A stretch of 24,734 bases of DNA from Methanobacteriota archaeon (GTDB lineage Archaea; Thermoplasmatota; Poseidoniia; Poseidoniales; Poseidoniaceae): NCBI GenBank assembly GCA_002731395.1, contig PCBQ01000004.1:1-24734 (forward strand), given 5' to 3'. Positions 18,901 to 24,734 of this stretch are shown here, in pieces; the first letter of the stretch is position 1, and each line of letters opens with the position of its first letter. Both the position numbers and the translations under genes were made by a program. A model generated the notes under the pieces. The model searched no databases. It had not been told where the DNA came from and saw only the letters and a list, made by a program, of their open reading frames with translations.

Positions 18901-21341
18901 GTGTGGAACTCCACGCGGCCACGGCACAACCCATCAGTCTGGTGATCCAAGATTCGGTGGACCCACCCAACCAAATCAGCCTTCACTATTGGCTTGGATG
19001 CAAAGCCAGCCAAGCCATTGGGTGCACCGATTACAACTTTGACGGGTTGCCACAAATCGAGGAATACGAACTCAAGACCGTCTCATCTCCTGAGGTCCGC
19101 GCGGGCGGCCTCAACATCTTTGAGACGAGCATCGACGATTCCATGCTGGTCCATGGGCAACGCGTGTCGTTCTACCTCAGTGGAAAAGACCCACAAAACA
19201 ACGTGGTCGCCATGGGCGGCGGACCTGTTTGTCCTGAGGATCTCGGCTCATCGATATGCGGCACCCGGCCCGGGGAAGTGCCTCCCGATTGGTCTGCTGA
19301 CTTGGTGACCTACACCGTTCGCGAGGAGTTCCAGCCTGAACTCGATGCAGCCAATTCCACCATCGTCGGTCACGATGACGAGGCGCCGCTCCACCCCGGC
19401 GTGCCCTACACGGCGCAAATCAGCCTCTCGGATGGAAACGGGTGGGAAGACATCCAGCAGGTGCAATTTGCGCTTGGCGGTGATTTTGACGACGAGGACA
19501 CTTCGATCTTCATCACCCTCGCACCCGGAGAGGACGGCCTTCCTGTGGCTCAGATGAGCACCGGTGGGGAATACCTTGCCGTAAGCAACCTGTACTCTGA
19601 CGTGCAACTCGATGCAGAAGACCCGAACACGCTGGTCATCAGTGCCCTCTTCCAACTGACGTGGAGCTTCCCAGAATCCTTCGACACGGACGGCGAGACC
19701 TTCGTTCGTCCCAAGGTCAGGGTCACGGACCAACCATGTGGCCTGGACCCGGATGTACCCTGCTTCGAGGTTGAAGCCAGCCTCAGCGACAACTGGTGGA
19801 GCCTCGACAACGATTTCCGCTTCGACACGGAGAGCGGACACATTCGTGCCGTTGAGTTGCGTGACGGTACCAACCACTACAACGAGGACTTTGATGAGAC
19901 CATCATTGGAGCCGGACAAGCCTTGCGTGTGACTGGGCGCGTGCTGTTCTCCGAGGACGAAACACCTGCTCCTGCCGGCGCATTTGATGTGACCTTCGGC
20001 GATTACGATCGCGTATGGGTGACCAGCCCGCGTGCAGACGGTGAATTTTCGTTGGACCTTCTGGTTCCGGGCATCCGCTCTGGTTTCCTCGACCTGAAGT
20101 TGGGTTTGGACGATCTTCCCGGTCTTGCTGAGGACCAAACGGACATCGTTCCTCGGGTTCGATTCATCGTTGACAGTTCTTCGCCGACCCTCGCCGCCGT
20201 GACGCTCTCGCGCATCGAGGCCGGTCAAAACCTGCCCATCGGTCAAGCCAACAATTTGCTTGTGCAGCTGGAAACCCTCGACGACCATGGATTTGACGCG
20301 GGCGAGTCGGCTGTGCTCCATTACCGCGTCCGCGCGGGCGAAGCCGAAATTTCGCGAGGTGCGCTTGAACTCCCGGACACGACACCATTCGGTGAGCAGT
20401 TCTTCTGGAGCGGTACCCTTGACCTGACCGATGCAGGCGCCACCACGTTGCTGCCCACCTACATGGTGGACGTGTGGGTCTCAGGAAGCGATGCTGCTGG
20501 AAACCCCTTCGACACGACCTCAAACACCGTGATGACGCCCTTTGCCACCTGGCCTCTGGCGCTGATTGGCCCTTCGATTGACCTCGAGACGACCTCAGCG
20601 TTGTGGCAGGACCCCAGTCCTTCTCCGAAAAGCACAGCCACGCTTGACATCCAAGCCACCAACGAGGGCGGCAGCGGTGAAATCGCGTTCGTGCTCCAGC
20701 GGCGCCAAGATGCGGGCTTCTGGGCAGAAATCGCTCGCGAGGATCTGACCGCTGGCGCAGCATCCGACGTTCAGGTCCAACTTGACGTGACGGCTGACGG
20801 TGAAGTTGGGGACCGCCTCGACCACCGGCTGTTGCTGCTGATTGATGGCGTGGAGGCCGATCGTGTTCCGCTTGCTCCGCTTTTGCTGACCGAGGAGGTC
20901 TCACGAGACGCTGATGCCTTGCGTGAAGACATTGGTGAGCAACGCTTCAGCCTCTTTTTGTACGTCATTACGATGATGTCGCTTTCAGCTGCTGTGTGGA
21001 TGCTGGTGGTCTACCGTCGCATGGCGTACGGCGATGATGCCTTGAGTTCTGAAGACCAAACAAAGGCCGTGGTGGCTGAGATGAGTGATGCTCCAAAGGC
21101 GCTTCCTGATTTGGCAGAACTTCCTCCACCGCCCGGCCTCAACATCGATCCAGCCACGCCTGTGCCTCCGGGTCTGAACATGCCAACACCGCAACCCGTG
21201 GTGGTAGAAACACCACCGGCACCGATCTACACGACGGATGACCCCCGAGGTCTGCCGCCAAGACCGCCCACAGGCTTGCCCGCTGGCTGGACCGAGGAAC
21301 AATGGGCGCACTACGGTTGGTCTTACCTCGACGCTCAGTGA
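15906..21341 (+). CDS. Giant membrane-anchored surface protein with propeller-like and Ig-like domains (1811 aa)
   Basis: Residues 1-40 form a signal peptide (VRTPSRNS, then MLTLLMMLMSASPLL, likely cut after NAEA). A beta domain around 45-110 (VRLPVGAEVVDVSMTLSG) is followed by a beta-propeller-like region from about 180 to 480. A sandwich module at about 540-640 contains ITVYVSNNDGTDWYEA, like modules flanking BNR/sialidase-type repeats. Several Ig- or invasin-like domains then run to about 1660, with NxT/NxS sequons throughout. One membrane helix (about 1681-1703) is followed by KR-type positive residues and a Pro-rich cytoplasmic tail with two PPGLN repeats, ending GWTEEQWAHYGWSYLDAQ. ATG 15906 is preferred over 15954 because it supplies the polar n-region of the signal. 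There is no Shine-Dalgarno, unlike the neighbours. It follows the 1917-residue gene by 49 bp. The likely role is surface recognition or adhesion; no catalytic residues were identified. Confidence 0.85.
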   Translation: MVDVRTPSRNSIAPAVMLTLLMMLMSASPLLTALAPNAEASGVARHAYGFSDGSTEYVALYQGASPDTGAKVRLPVGAEVVDVSMTLSGASSTGWSSTSSTTTEDWQAGDGSGVDARSSVLTLQQASPTTEFFPHGLDTVIDPSSTAWHDNGSYAVRQPHTSNSTETRFSQQLQRTSSTLTPQGQGAVLKHHDWIFVSTWNSNNLSNVVKAHYPNNLTRAWGVTIDSTASACVLPQTHSSTYYGQYGFRDWALADDERLLAILSGYKYFYGSTAPTQYHRVLELDVSSDDEWVCTASYDISPQFGDYTGIAYDREDGTFWVTHNSQRRLVEYNMEDGSWSRNSEMFSYSSSASSAWECGTTGQMVRGLEVQGNTFYMRCQKDSYYNDRDTLEAWSVSGTSTSLVPQSGIREISSLGYGLQWDGARFVTMDSGYSTWSGKTLYYREFGTGWTYETIAAPGTTTWYGPVTNSAEEVLSVNTRVGWSAASIGDRVDHWVSADNGTHWSAVTANETIHFAHPGNELVWKAQMIGSSAVSWWVELEHDTAYTSVGSWTSPSIPTGTKVGKVRPTWVADEPAGTSITVYVSNNDGTDWYEASNGLEVGFPTEAAGSALRYSIQLDTTDVTVTPTVTSFTLEYEEGYPDRPRIDVGSDGTYDWESLLFLNESSVDASDNSIVGQEVKDAPTLVSAFNNAIPDNGDGTVDITLAVKAASPGRIKITNLDVAYVMQTRAIGASLEGGMLAPDGAYRDLVVDVARGDDVTRVNRVDVTLQHSHGDDPTVQWSRGDQCSVISDGGGVVHFDAGNCTSTSVSDSITRIRIPTLVDWSWNDEAAMEANITVVDPIGEQVTDWTTTGLDVRIENDIQLDGLRVFDETGRELYPLDWVRGGYNLSFAGKIHFEGSQLNPMGGEFNLRVLGQNVTYDGVPDGEPVVLANTSNPSFGEYNITFQSPLESARGGMVFYVEAIDMANGSVFSNPGFNTIRLTLDGKSPLVLSSDPEDGVELHAATAQPISLVIQDSVDPPNQISLHYWLGCKASQAIGCTDYNFDGLPQIEEYELKTVSSPEVRAGGLNIFETSIDDSMLVHGQRVSFYLSGKDPQNNVVAMGGGPVCPEDLGSSICGTRPGEVPPDWSADLVTYTVREEFQPELDAANSTIVGHDDEAPLHPGVPYTAQISLSDGNGWEDIQQVQFALGGDFDDEDTSIFITLAPGEDGLPVAQMSTGGEYLAVSNLYSDVQLDAEDPNTLVISALFQLTWSFPESFDTDGETFVRPKVRVTDQPCGLDPDVPCFEVEASLSDNWWSLDNDFRFDTESGHIRAVELRDGTNHYNEDFDETIIGAGQALRVTGRVLFSEDETPAPAGAFDVTFGDYDRVWVTSPRADGEFSLDLLVPGIRSGFLDLKLGLDDLPGLAEDQTDIVPRVRFIVDSSSPTLAAVTLSRIEAGQNLPIGQANNLLVQLETLDDHGFDAGESAVLHYRVRAGEAEISRGALELPDTTPFGEQFFWSGTLDLTDAGATTLLPTYMVDVWVSGSDAAGNPFDTTSNTVMTPFATWPLALIGPSIDLETTSALWQDPSPSPKSTATLDIQATNEGGSGEIAFVLQRRQDAGFWAEIAREDLTAGAASDVQVQLDVTADGEVGDRLDHRLLLLIDGVEADRVPLAPLLLTEEVSRDADALREDIGEQRFSLFLYVITMMSLSAAVWMLVVYRRMAYGDDALSSEDQTKAVVAEMSDAPKALPDLAELPPPPGLNIDPATPVPPGLNMPTPQPVVVETPPAPIYTTDDPRGLPPRPPTGLPAGWTEEQWAHYGWSYLDAQ

Positions 21342-21350
21342 GGTTAGCGC

Positions 21351-21794
21351 ATGGCGACCGACGACGTCGAAGGCATGGTGACGCTGACCGAACGGATGGT
21401 TCACCTCATCGGCCAGTTGGGCATGCCCATTGTCGAGATTGCGATTGTGCTGCAGCGGCGGATTGGATCCATGGTGGAACCGCTGCAAGCGTGGGCGGAC
21501 GAACAGGGCGTTGAGTTGGAGTCGCGGGTCCGAAATCCGTGGCCGCTGAACGGTGGGCGCGAGGATGCCGTCACGTCTGCGTTCACCCTCGATCGTTTGC
21601 TCGACCACGTGGATGCTGATCGCATGGACATCCTTGACACCCTGATTCGGGTGACGCTCCAAGAGGTCGACGCGGACCTCGTGCACGGCATCCTCGCGCT
21701 TCGGCCATGGGAACACCTCGTCCGCACCCAGCTCGCTGCAGCGGACGGTCCGGGTCGGTTGTTCTCACCTCTTGACATTCCGGACGACTTCTGA
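21351..21794 (+). CDS. Hypothetical helical cytosolic protein (147 aa)
   Basis: I do not recognise this protein. It has 147 residues, is acidic and appears almost wholly alpha-helical, with amphipathic segments (TERMVHLIGQLGMPIVEIAIVLQRRI, about 13-38; DAVTSAFTLDRLLDHVDADRMDILDTLIRVTL, about 72-103). It has no signal peptide, membrane helix, cysteine cluster or catalytic motif. The ATG at 21351 follows GTGAGG at 21338-21343, where the stop of the 1811-residue gene overlaps the Shine-Dalgarno; the gap is 9 bp. This is the same arrangement as between the other surface-protein gene and its STAND regulator. The close coupling suggests it is made with the membrane-anchored giant and might bind its cytoplasmic tail, but that is inference. 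Confidence 0.75.
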   Translation: MATDDVEGMVTLTERMVHLIGQLGMPIVEIAIVLQRRIGSMVEPLQAWADEQGVELESRVRNPWPLNGGREDAVTSAFTLDRLLDHVDADRMDILDTLIRVTLQEVDADLVHGILALRPWEHLVRTQLAAADGPGRLFSPLDIPDDF

Positions 21795-21830
21795 GCGCGG
21801 GTTCAAATCACGCGACACTGAGGGTTGGTT

Positions 21831-22619
21831 ATGCAGCGCGTTGGCCTCGCTTTGCTGCTGGCAAGCCTCATGCTCTTGCAAGGGTGCCTTGGCGGTATCC
21901 GCGATGGAATCTCTGAGGCCCTCCCCGAGCAACGTGGAAAGCCAGGTGGTTTGACCTTGGCCTGTCTTTCATCAAGTCAATTCACAGACATGGTCCTTGA
22001 GATCGATCATGCCCCAGGCTATGCACCCGAGGCGTCCACCATACAACTCCTGACCGATCGACTGAATGACGTGTGCGACAAGCCGGATGGCATTCGTGCC
22101 ACCATCACGGAAACAGAATTCAGTCACACCGGCGCGTGGAGCGCCGACGATGTTCGTGGACAAGCCTTGGAGCACCGTGAGGCACCTCCGATGGACGGCA
22201 CCACGCTGCGTTGGCATCTTCTCTTCCCTGCGGGTGGATACGATGACGAAAGTGTGCTTGGTGTGGCGGTCAATGCTGCAGATGTGGCGGTGTTCCGGGA
22301 CAGCATCGATGATGCAGAGAACATCCTCCGCCGTCCAAGCGCCGAAGACATCGAAAACAGTGTAACCTTGCACGAGGTGGGTCATTTGCTCGGTTTGGTC
22401 AATCTGGTTTACACCTCGCCAAGGGACCATGAAGATCCGGACCATCCGGGCCATTCTTCAAACGAAGACTCCGTCATGTATTGGGCGGTGGAATCATCTT
22501 CCCTGAGTACCATCATCAGCGGGGAACTGCCCAACGATTTTGATGACGATGACCGGGCGGACCTTGAGGATCTGGCGTCTGGAGACATCAAAGCAGAGCA
22601 GCAACTCTGGCGGCCTTAG
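21831..22619 (+). CDS. Lipoprotein zinc metalloprotease, metzincin-like
   Basis: A 262-residue exported protein. Residues 1-19 are a lipoprotein signal (LALLLASLMLLQGC, lipid-acceptor Cys19 in LLQGC). The catalytic motif is HEVGHLLGLVN (H181, E182, H185), with Gly188 in the metzincin position but Asn191 where the third His or Asp ligand normally sits. A His-rich loop follows (DHEDPDHPGH, 199-208), and then a likely Met-turn, DSVMYW (Met216). The order matches metzincin-like lipoproteins in which a loop histidine probably completes the zinc site. The C-terminus is strongly acidic (NDFDDDDRADLEDL). ATG 21831 is chosen over an upstream TTG at 21825 because GAGGG at 21820-21824 is well placed. 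It follows the 147-residue gene by 36 bp. The protease is probably anchored outside the cell, where it could process surface proteins or degrade peptides. Confidence 0.85.
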   Translation: MQRVGLALLLASLMLLQGCLGGIRDGISEALPEQRGKPGGLTLACLSSSQFTDMVLEIDHAPGYAPEASTIQLLTDRLNDVCDKPDGIRATITETEFSHTGAWSADDVRGQALEHREAPPMDGTTLRWHLLFPAGGYDDESVLGVAVNAADVAVFRDSIDDAENILRRPSAEDIENSVTLHEVGHLLGLVNLVYTSPRDHEDPDHPGHSSNEDSVMYWAVESSSLSTIISGELPNDFDDDDRADLEDLASGDIKAEQQLWRP

Positions 22620-22948
22620 TTTGACAGACCGCCGCGGGCCACAATCGCGGTGGCTGCGCGCCACGCGTCAAAAATGGACCATAGGTACAATCCGACCCAA
22701 AGCACCACCGTCAGGGCCAAGGGGATTTGCAACAGTCCGTAATCGATTCCCTTGCGGTGTTCACGGTTGATGTGTTGGCCAAGGAAGAGGAACGGAACAG
22801 CGGCGAGCAGCACCGTGAACAGAGGGCGTGCGGAGCCCCAGACACCGATGCCAAACGTGACCTCGCGCCAGATCTCTTTGAGCAAGGTCAGGGGCCCGAC
22901 GCGGCGCGGTGTCTCAACGGGGAGGGACACCACCAATTCCTCGCCCAT
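22616..22948 (-). CDS. Small two-helix membrane protein (110 aa)
   Basis: A 110-residue protein of unknown function. An N-terminal soluble stretch (PVETPRRVGPLTLLKEIWREV) precedes two hydrophobic helices at about 43-58 and 72-93, joined by a polar basic loop (GQHINREHRKGID). The end of the second helix, LYLWSIFDAWRAA, resembles the WxxxDAxRxA ends of small TM2/DUF5683-like membrane proteins, but this is only a resemblance. The start is uncertain: ATG 22948, or TTG 22954 two codons earlier; AGGTG at 22964-22960 could serve either, and ATG is preferred. Its TAA stop overlaps the TAG of the convergent metalloprotease gene by 4 bp. Confidence 0.7.
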   Translation of the reverse strand: MGEELVVSLPVETPRRVGPLTLLKEIWREVTFGIGVWGSARPLFTVLLAAVPFLFLGQHINREHRKGIDYGLLQIPLALTVVLWVGLYLWSIFDAWRAATAIVARGGLSN

Positions 22949-23003
22949 GACCAAATGAACACCTGCTGCCTTCTCAACATGTTGGCGTGGCGAGCGACGA
23001 CCT

Positions 23004-23030
23004 CAAGGTCTGTCCACGGACACCAAGGTC
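23004..23030 (+). promoter_or_regulatory. Palindrome flanked by direct repeats before the peptidase-Nudix gene
   Basis: TGTCCACGGACA at 23011-23022 has TGTCC/GGACA arms around a 2-bp centre. It is flanked by two exact CAAGGTC copies (23004-23010 and 23024-23030) set 20 bp apart, about two helical turns, and the second copy abuts the ATG at 23031. This could be an operator; the downstream AAGG could also act as a poor ribosome site. Function is inferred. Confidence 0.3.
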
Positions 23031-24023
23031 ATGCGCAAGGTGCTCATCACCGGGTTTGGCGCATTTTCCACCCATGCGGCCAATCCGACAGAGGCCTTGG
23101 TGCAGGCATGGCCGGAGCGCATGGAAGTACATGATCCATGGAGCGAGCATTCTGAAGCGGTGTTGGTCGAAGCGAGGGTGTTGACGGTGGACGCGGCTGG
23201 CGCATCAGAAACCGCGACGCGGCTTCAGGCAGGTGAACACTGGGACGCCATTCTTCACCTCGGTCTGTGCGGGTCATGCACCCACGCGAGGCTCGAATGG
23301 CTTGGACGAGATATCATGCGCATGAAGGAGCCAGACAACGCTGGACGAATGGTTGCGGACGCACCAATCACTGGGACTGGGGATGCCGCTGCGGATGTGG
23401 ATCAGCGGCGCTTCGGTCTTCAGTACTGCGATCCGGCCGCCACGTGGTCGGACGATGCAGGCGGATACGTGTGCAACGAAACACTCCATCGCAGCCTTGT
23501 CGCGTGCAAGTCCATCGAACGCCCACCTCCGGTGTTGTTCCTGCATGTTCCTGCTGAATTGCATTGGTCACTTGAGCGGAGTCAAGCGCTGGCTGAAGCC
23601 GTGGTTGCACGGATGCTCTTCCCACCTGTGCTCGAGGTCGCAGCGGGCGCACTGTTCGACGGCGGTCATCTCCTTGTTGCACGTCGCGGCCCTCTCGAAG
23701 CCGCAGCAGGTCAGTGGGAATTGCCCGGAGGAAAGATTGAGGACGGTGAATCCCTTGAGCAGGCGGTGGTACGAGAGTGGAAGGAAGAGCTTGGAATCGA
23801 CGTTGTTGCCGGTCGTCATCGGGGGTCGTGGTGGGGCGTTCAACCTTGGCGGCGGTACCGCATCAATGTCATCGAAGTAAACCCGGTTTCACGGTTGCCT
23901 GATGTGTTGGATTCGAACGCCCACGACGCGATAACTTGGTTCGGGCCCAGCGATGATGTGGACGGATTTTCCTGGCTAGGTCCTGATCGTGACGTGGTGT
24001 TGACCTTGGTGCCGCGGCCATGA
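23031..24023 (+). CDS. Pyroglutamyl-peptidase I / Nudix hydrolase fusion
   Basis: A 330-residue two-domain cytosolic enzyme. Residues 1-200 match pyrrolidone-carboxylate peptidase (family C15), which removes N-terminal pyroglutamate: ITGFGAFSTHAANPTEAL at the start, ILHLGLCGS and HARLEWLGRDI in the Glu region, the catalytic Cys148 in GGYVCNETLH, and His172 in LFLHVP. Residues about 205-330 are a Nudix domain with a complete box at 234-256 (G-x5-E-x7-REWKEELGI), preceded by LLVARRGP and GQWELPGG, as in MutT-like (d)NTP pyrophosphohydrolases. The two active sites look intact. The ATG at 23031 has only a weak AAGG upstream. It diverges from the small membrane protein (82-bp gap), and its TGA abuts the TGA of the convergent UPF0201 gene within TGATCA. 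Why these activities are joined is unclear. Confidence 0.88.
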   Translation: MRKVLITGFGAFSTHAANPTEALVQAWPERMEVHDPWSEHSEAVLVEARVLTVDAAGASETATRLQAGEHWDAILHLGLCGSCTHARLEWLGRDIMRMKEPDNAGRMVADAPITGTGDAAADVDQRRFGLQYCDPAATWSDDAGGYVCNETLHRSLVACKSIERPPPVLFLHVPAELHWSLERSQALAEAVVARMLFPPVLEVAAGALFDGGHLLVARRGPLEAAAGQWELPGGKIEDGESLEQAVVREWKEELGIDVVAGRHRGSWWGVQPWRRYRINVIEVNPVSRLPDVLDSNAHDAITWFGPSDDVDGFSWLGPDRDVVLTLVPRP

Positions 24024-24545
24024 TCACCGCTCAAACCACGTCACGGCCTCTCCGTCCTCATCCATGGCCCGGTCGTCACCGAGTTGCCTGGGGACATGTG
24101 CGCGCCCGGGGTGGTGGGTGGCGGCCAGCAGCCAATCCACAAGCCCGTCGCCACGGATTTCGATGTCAAAAACACCTCCAAGCGGGACGTGACCAGGCAG
24201 GCCGAACGTGACTTTTCCGGCCAAAGCAGCAACGCGTTCTACGGTAAAAACGGTCATGTCTTCTTCGAGGTTTGCACCCATGGCGTCCAATGCCGTGTCC
24301 AGTATTCGCTGTTCGTGAAGCTTGGTCAGCAGGGTGTCCAATGGCACCTGTTTTGCCTCGATGGACAGGTCTTGTTGGCTTGGGTAAGTTGGCGTTGACG
24401 GCCAAGCCACCTCTGGTGCGTCCGGAAATAAGGCCTGGAAGGCTTGAGCAATGCGCTTACCGTCCTCTGCTCCTCGAATTCGGGTGCGGACGATGACCTC
24501 CAAGCCCTCATCGATGCCCGTGAGGCGAACTCTTGGAGCGCTCAT
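24024..24545 (-). CDS. UPF0201 (COG1931) family RNA-binding-like protein
   Basis: A 173-residue cytosolic protein. Family-like features are an N-terminal EVIVRTRIRGAEDGKRIAQAF segment followed by LFPDA, then LLTKLHEQRILDTALDAM (the LRxQRILD signature of UPF0201), a hydrophobic strand with VAALAGKVTFG (AAxxGKVxF), and a DIEIRGDGLVDWLL ending. The family is archaeal, has an L5/KH-like fold and is thought to bind RNA; no precise role is established. The ATG at 24545 is chosen because GGAGG lies directly upstream, rather than an open extension to 24593. The C-terminal tail after DWLL (about 35 residues) is longer than I expect for the family. It diverges from the glycosyltransferase gene across an 85-bp gap. 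Confidence 0.8.
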   Translation of the reverse strand: MSAPRVRLTGIDEGLEVIVRTRIRGAEDGKRIAQAFQALFPDAPEVAWPSTPTYPSQQDLSIEAKQVPLDTLLTKLHEQRILDTALDAMGANLEEDMTVFTVERVAALAGKVTFGLPGHVPLGGVFDIEIRGDGLVDWLLAATHHPGRAHVPRQLGDDRAMDEDGEAVTWFER

Positions 24546-24630
24546 CGGTCCTCCGATGTCGCGCCGCTTCTCAAGCCATTGGGCTGATGGCAAGGGACAT
24601 CATCAAGTCCGAGGCTGTCGAGGGGGAAGC

Positions 24631-24734
24631 GTGAGCACCTCGACACGGACGAAGATGGCGGTGGTCATCCCCGTTCTCAATGAGGCGGAACACCTCCCCC
24701 ACCTTTTGGCGGATCTCGAGGCGCAGGATTTCCC
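24631..24734 (+). CDS. Family 2 glycosyltransferase, N-terminal fragment (3' partial)
   Basis: Only the first 34 codons are in the window. After the GTG start comes STSTRTKMAVVIPVLNEAEH, then LPHLLADLEAQDF. VVIPVLNEAEHL is the first beta strand and loop of GT2/GT-A glycosyltransferases, which bind a nucleotide-sugar and often build surface glycans or polyprenyl-linked sugars. GTG 24631 follows GAGGGGG at 24620-24626 with suitable spacing; ATG 24655 is the alternative. Substrate and full architecture cannot be judged. Confidence 0.75.
   Translation, partial: MSTSTRTKMAVVIPVLNEAEHLPHLLADLEAQDF

Noticed and set aside
19248..20321. 357-codon open frame on the minus strand
   Set aside because: Lies within the 1811-residue gene, has no recognisable motif, and mirrors that gene's codon bias.
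21797..21813. T-arm-like GCGGG TTCAAAT CACGC, possible tRNA 3' fragment or attachment site
   Set aside because: One stem mismatch, no CCA-adjacent acceptor strand, no D or anticodon arm upstream (that sequence is coding), and no integrase nearby.
24024..24545. Considered as a COG1325 exosome-associated protein
   Set aside because: The QRILDTA and AGKVTFG signatures fit UPF0201/COG1931 better; the two groups are related in fold, so only the finer assignment changes.
24587..24634. 15-codon ORF whose TGA overlaps the GTG start of the glycosyltransferase
   Set aside because: Too short to support, no Shine-Dalgarno of its own; the GTGA overlap may be chance.

Overview
The window reads as a compact, fairly GC-rich euryarchaeal genome segment, most likely from a marine planktonic archaeon of the Marine Group II (Candidatus Poseidoniales) type. 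Several things point to Archaea: class III (type IV pilin-like) signal sequences; an Archaea-restricted UPF0201 RNA-binding protein; Shine-Dalgarno sites of the GGAGGTGAT type; STAND/TPR regulators fused to a winged helix; and very long secreted or membrane-anchored proteins with TSP3-like calcium loops and Ig-like domains. The lineage assignment is an inference from gene content, not from a marker gene.

Layout. (1) 2-5422, plus strand: the C-terminal part of a large Ig-repeat surface protein with one membrane anchor and a Trp-rich cytoplasmic tail, then, 9 bp later, an 842-residue wHTH-STAND ATPase-TPR regulator. (2) 9971-5409, minus strand: a tight operon of a YycJ/WalJ-like metallo-beta-lactamase-fold hydrolase and three membrane proteins with type IV pilin-like N-termini (350, 724 and 160 residues). 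The last three genes are joined by two ATGA stop/start overlaps. (3) 10103-22619, plus strand: two giant exported proteins (1917 and 1811 residues), a 147-residue helical protein of unknown role, and a lipoprotein metalloprotease. (4) 22616-24734: small genes on alternating strands, namely a two-helix membrane protein, a pyroglutamyl-peptidase/Nudix fusion, a UPF0201 protein, and the first codons of a family 2 glycosyltransferase.

How the parts may work together. Most coding capacity goes to the cell surface. The plus-strand giants look like calcium-stabilised, propeller-containing surface proteins, and the adjacent lipoprotein protease could act at the same surface. The minus-strand operon looks like a pilin-like membrane complex with large exterior domains but no assembly ATPase or platform protein in view. 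The receptor/STAND pair looks like a surface sensor and its transcriptional regulator. These couplings are inferred from gene order and overlaps only.

Intergenic space is minimal. All three convergent gene pairs overlap or abut at their stop codons, and no gene-free stretch exceeds about 130 bp. No rRNA, tRNA, CRISPR array, insertion sequence or integrase was found.
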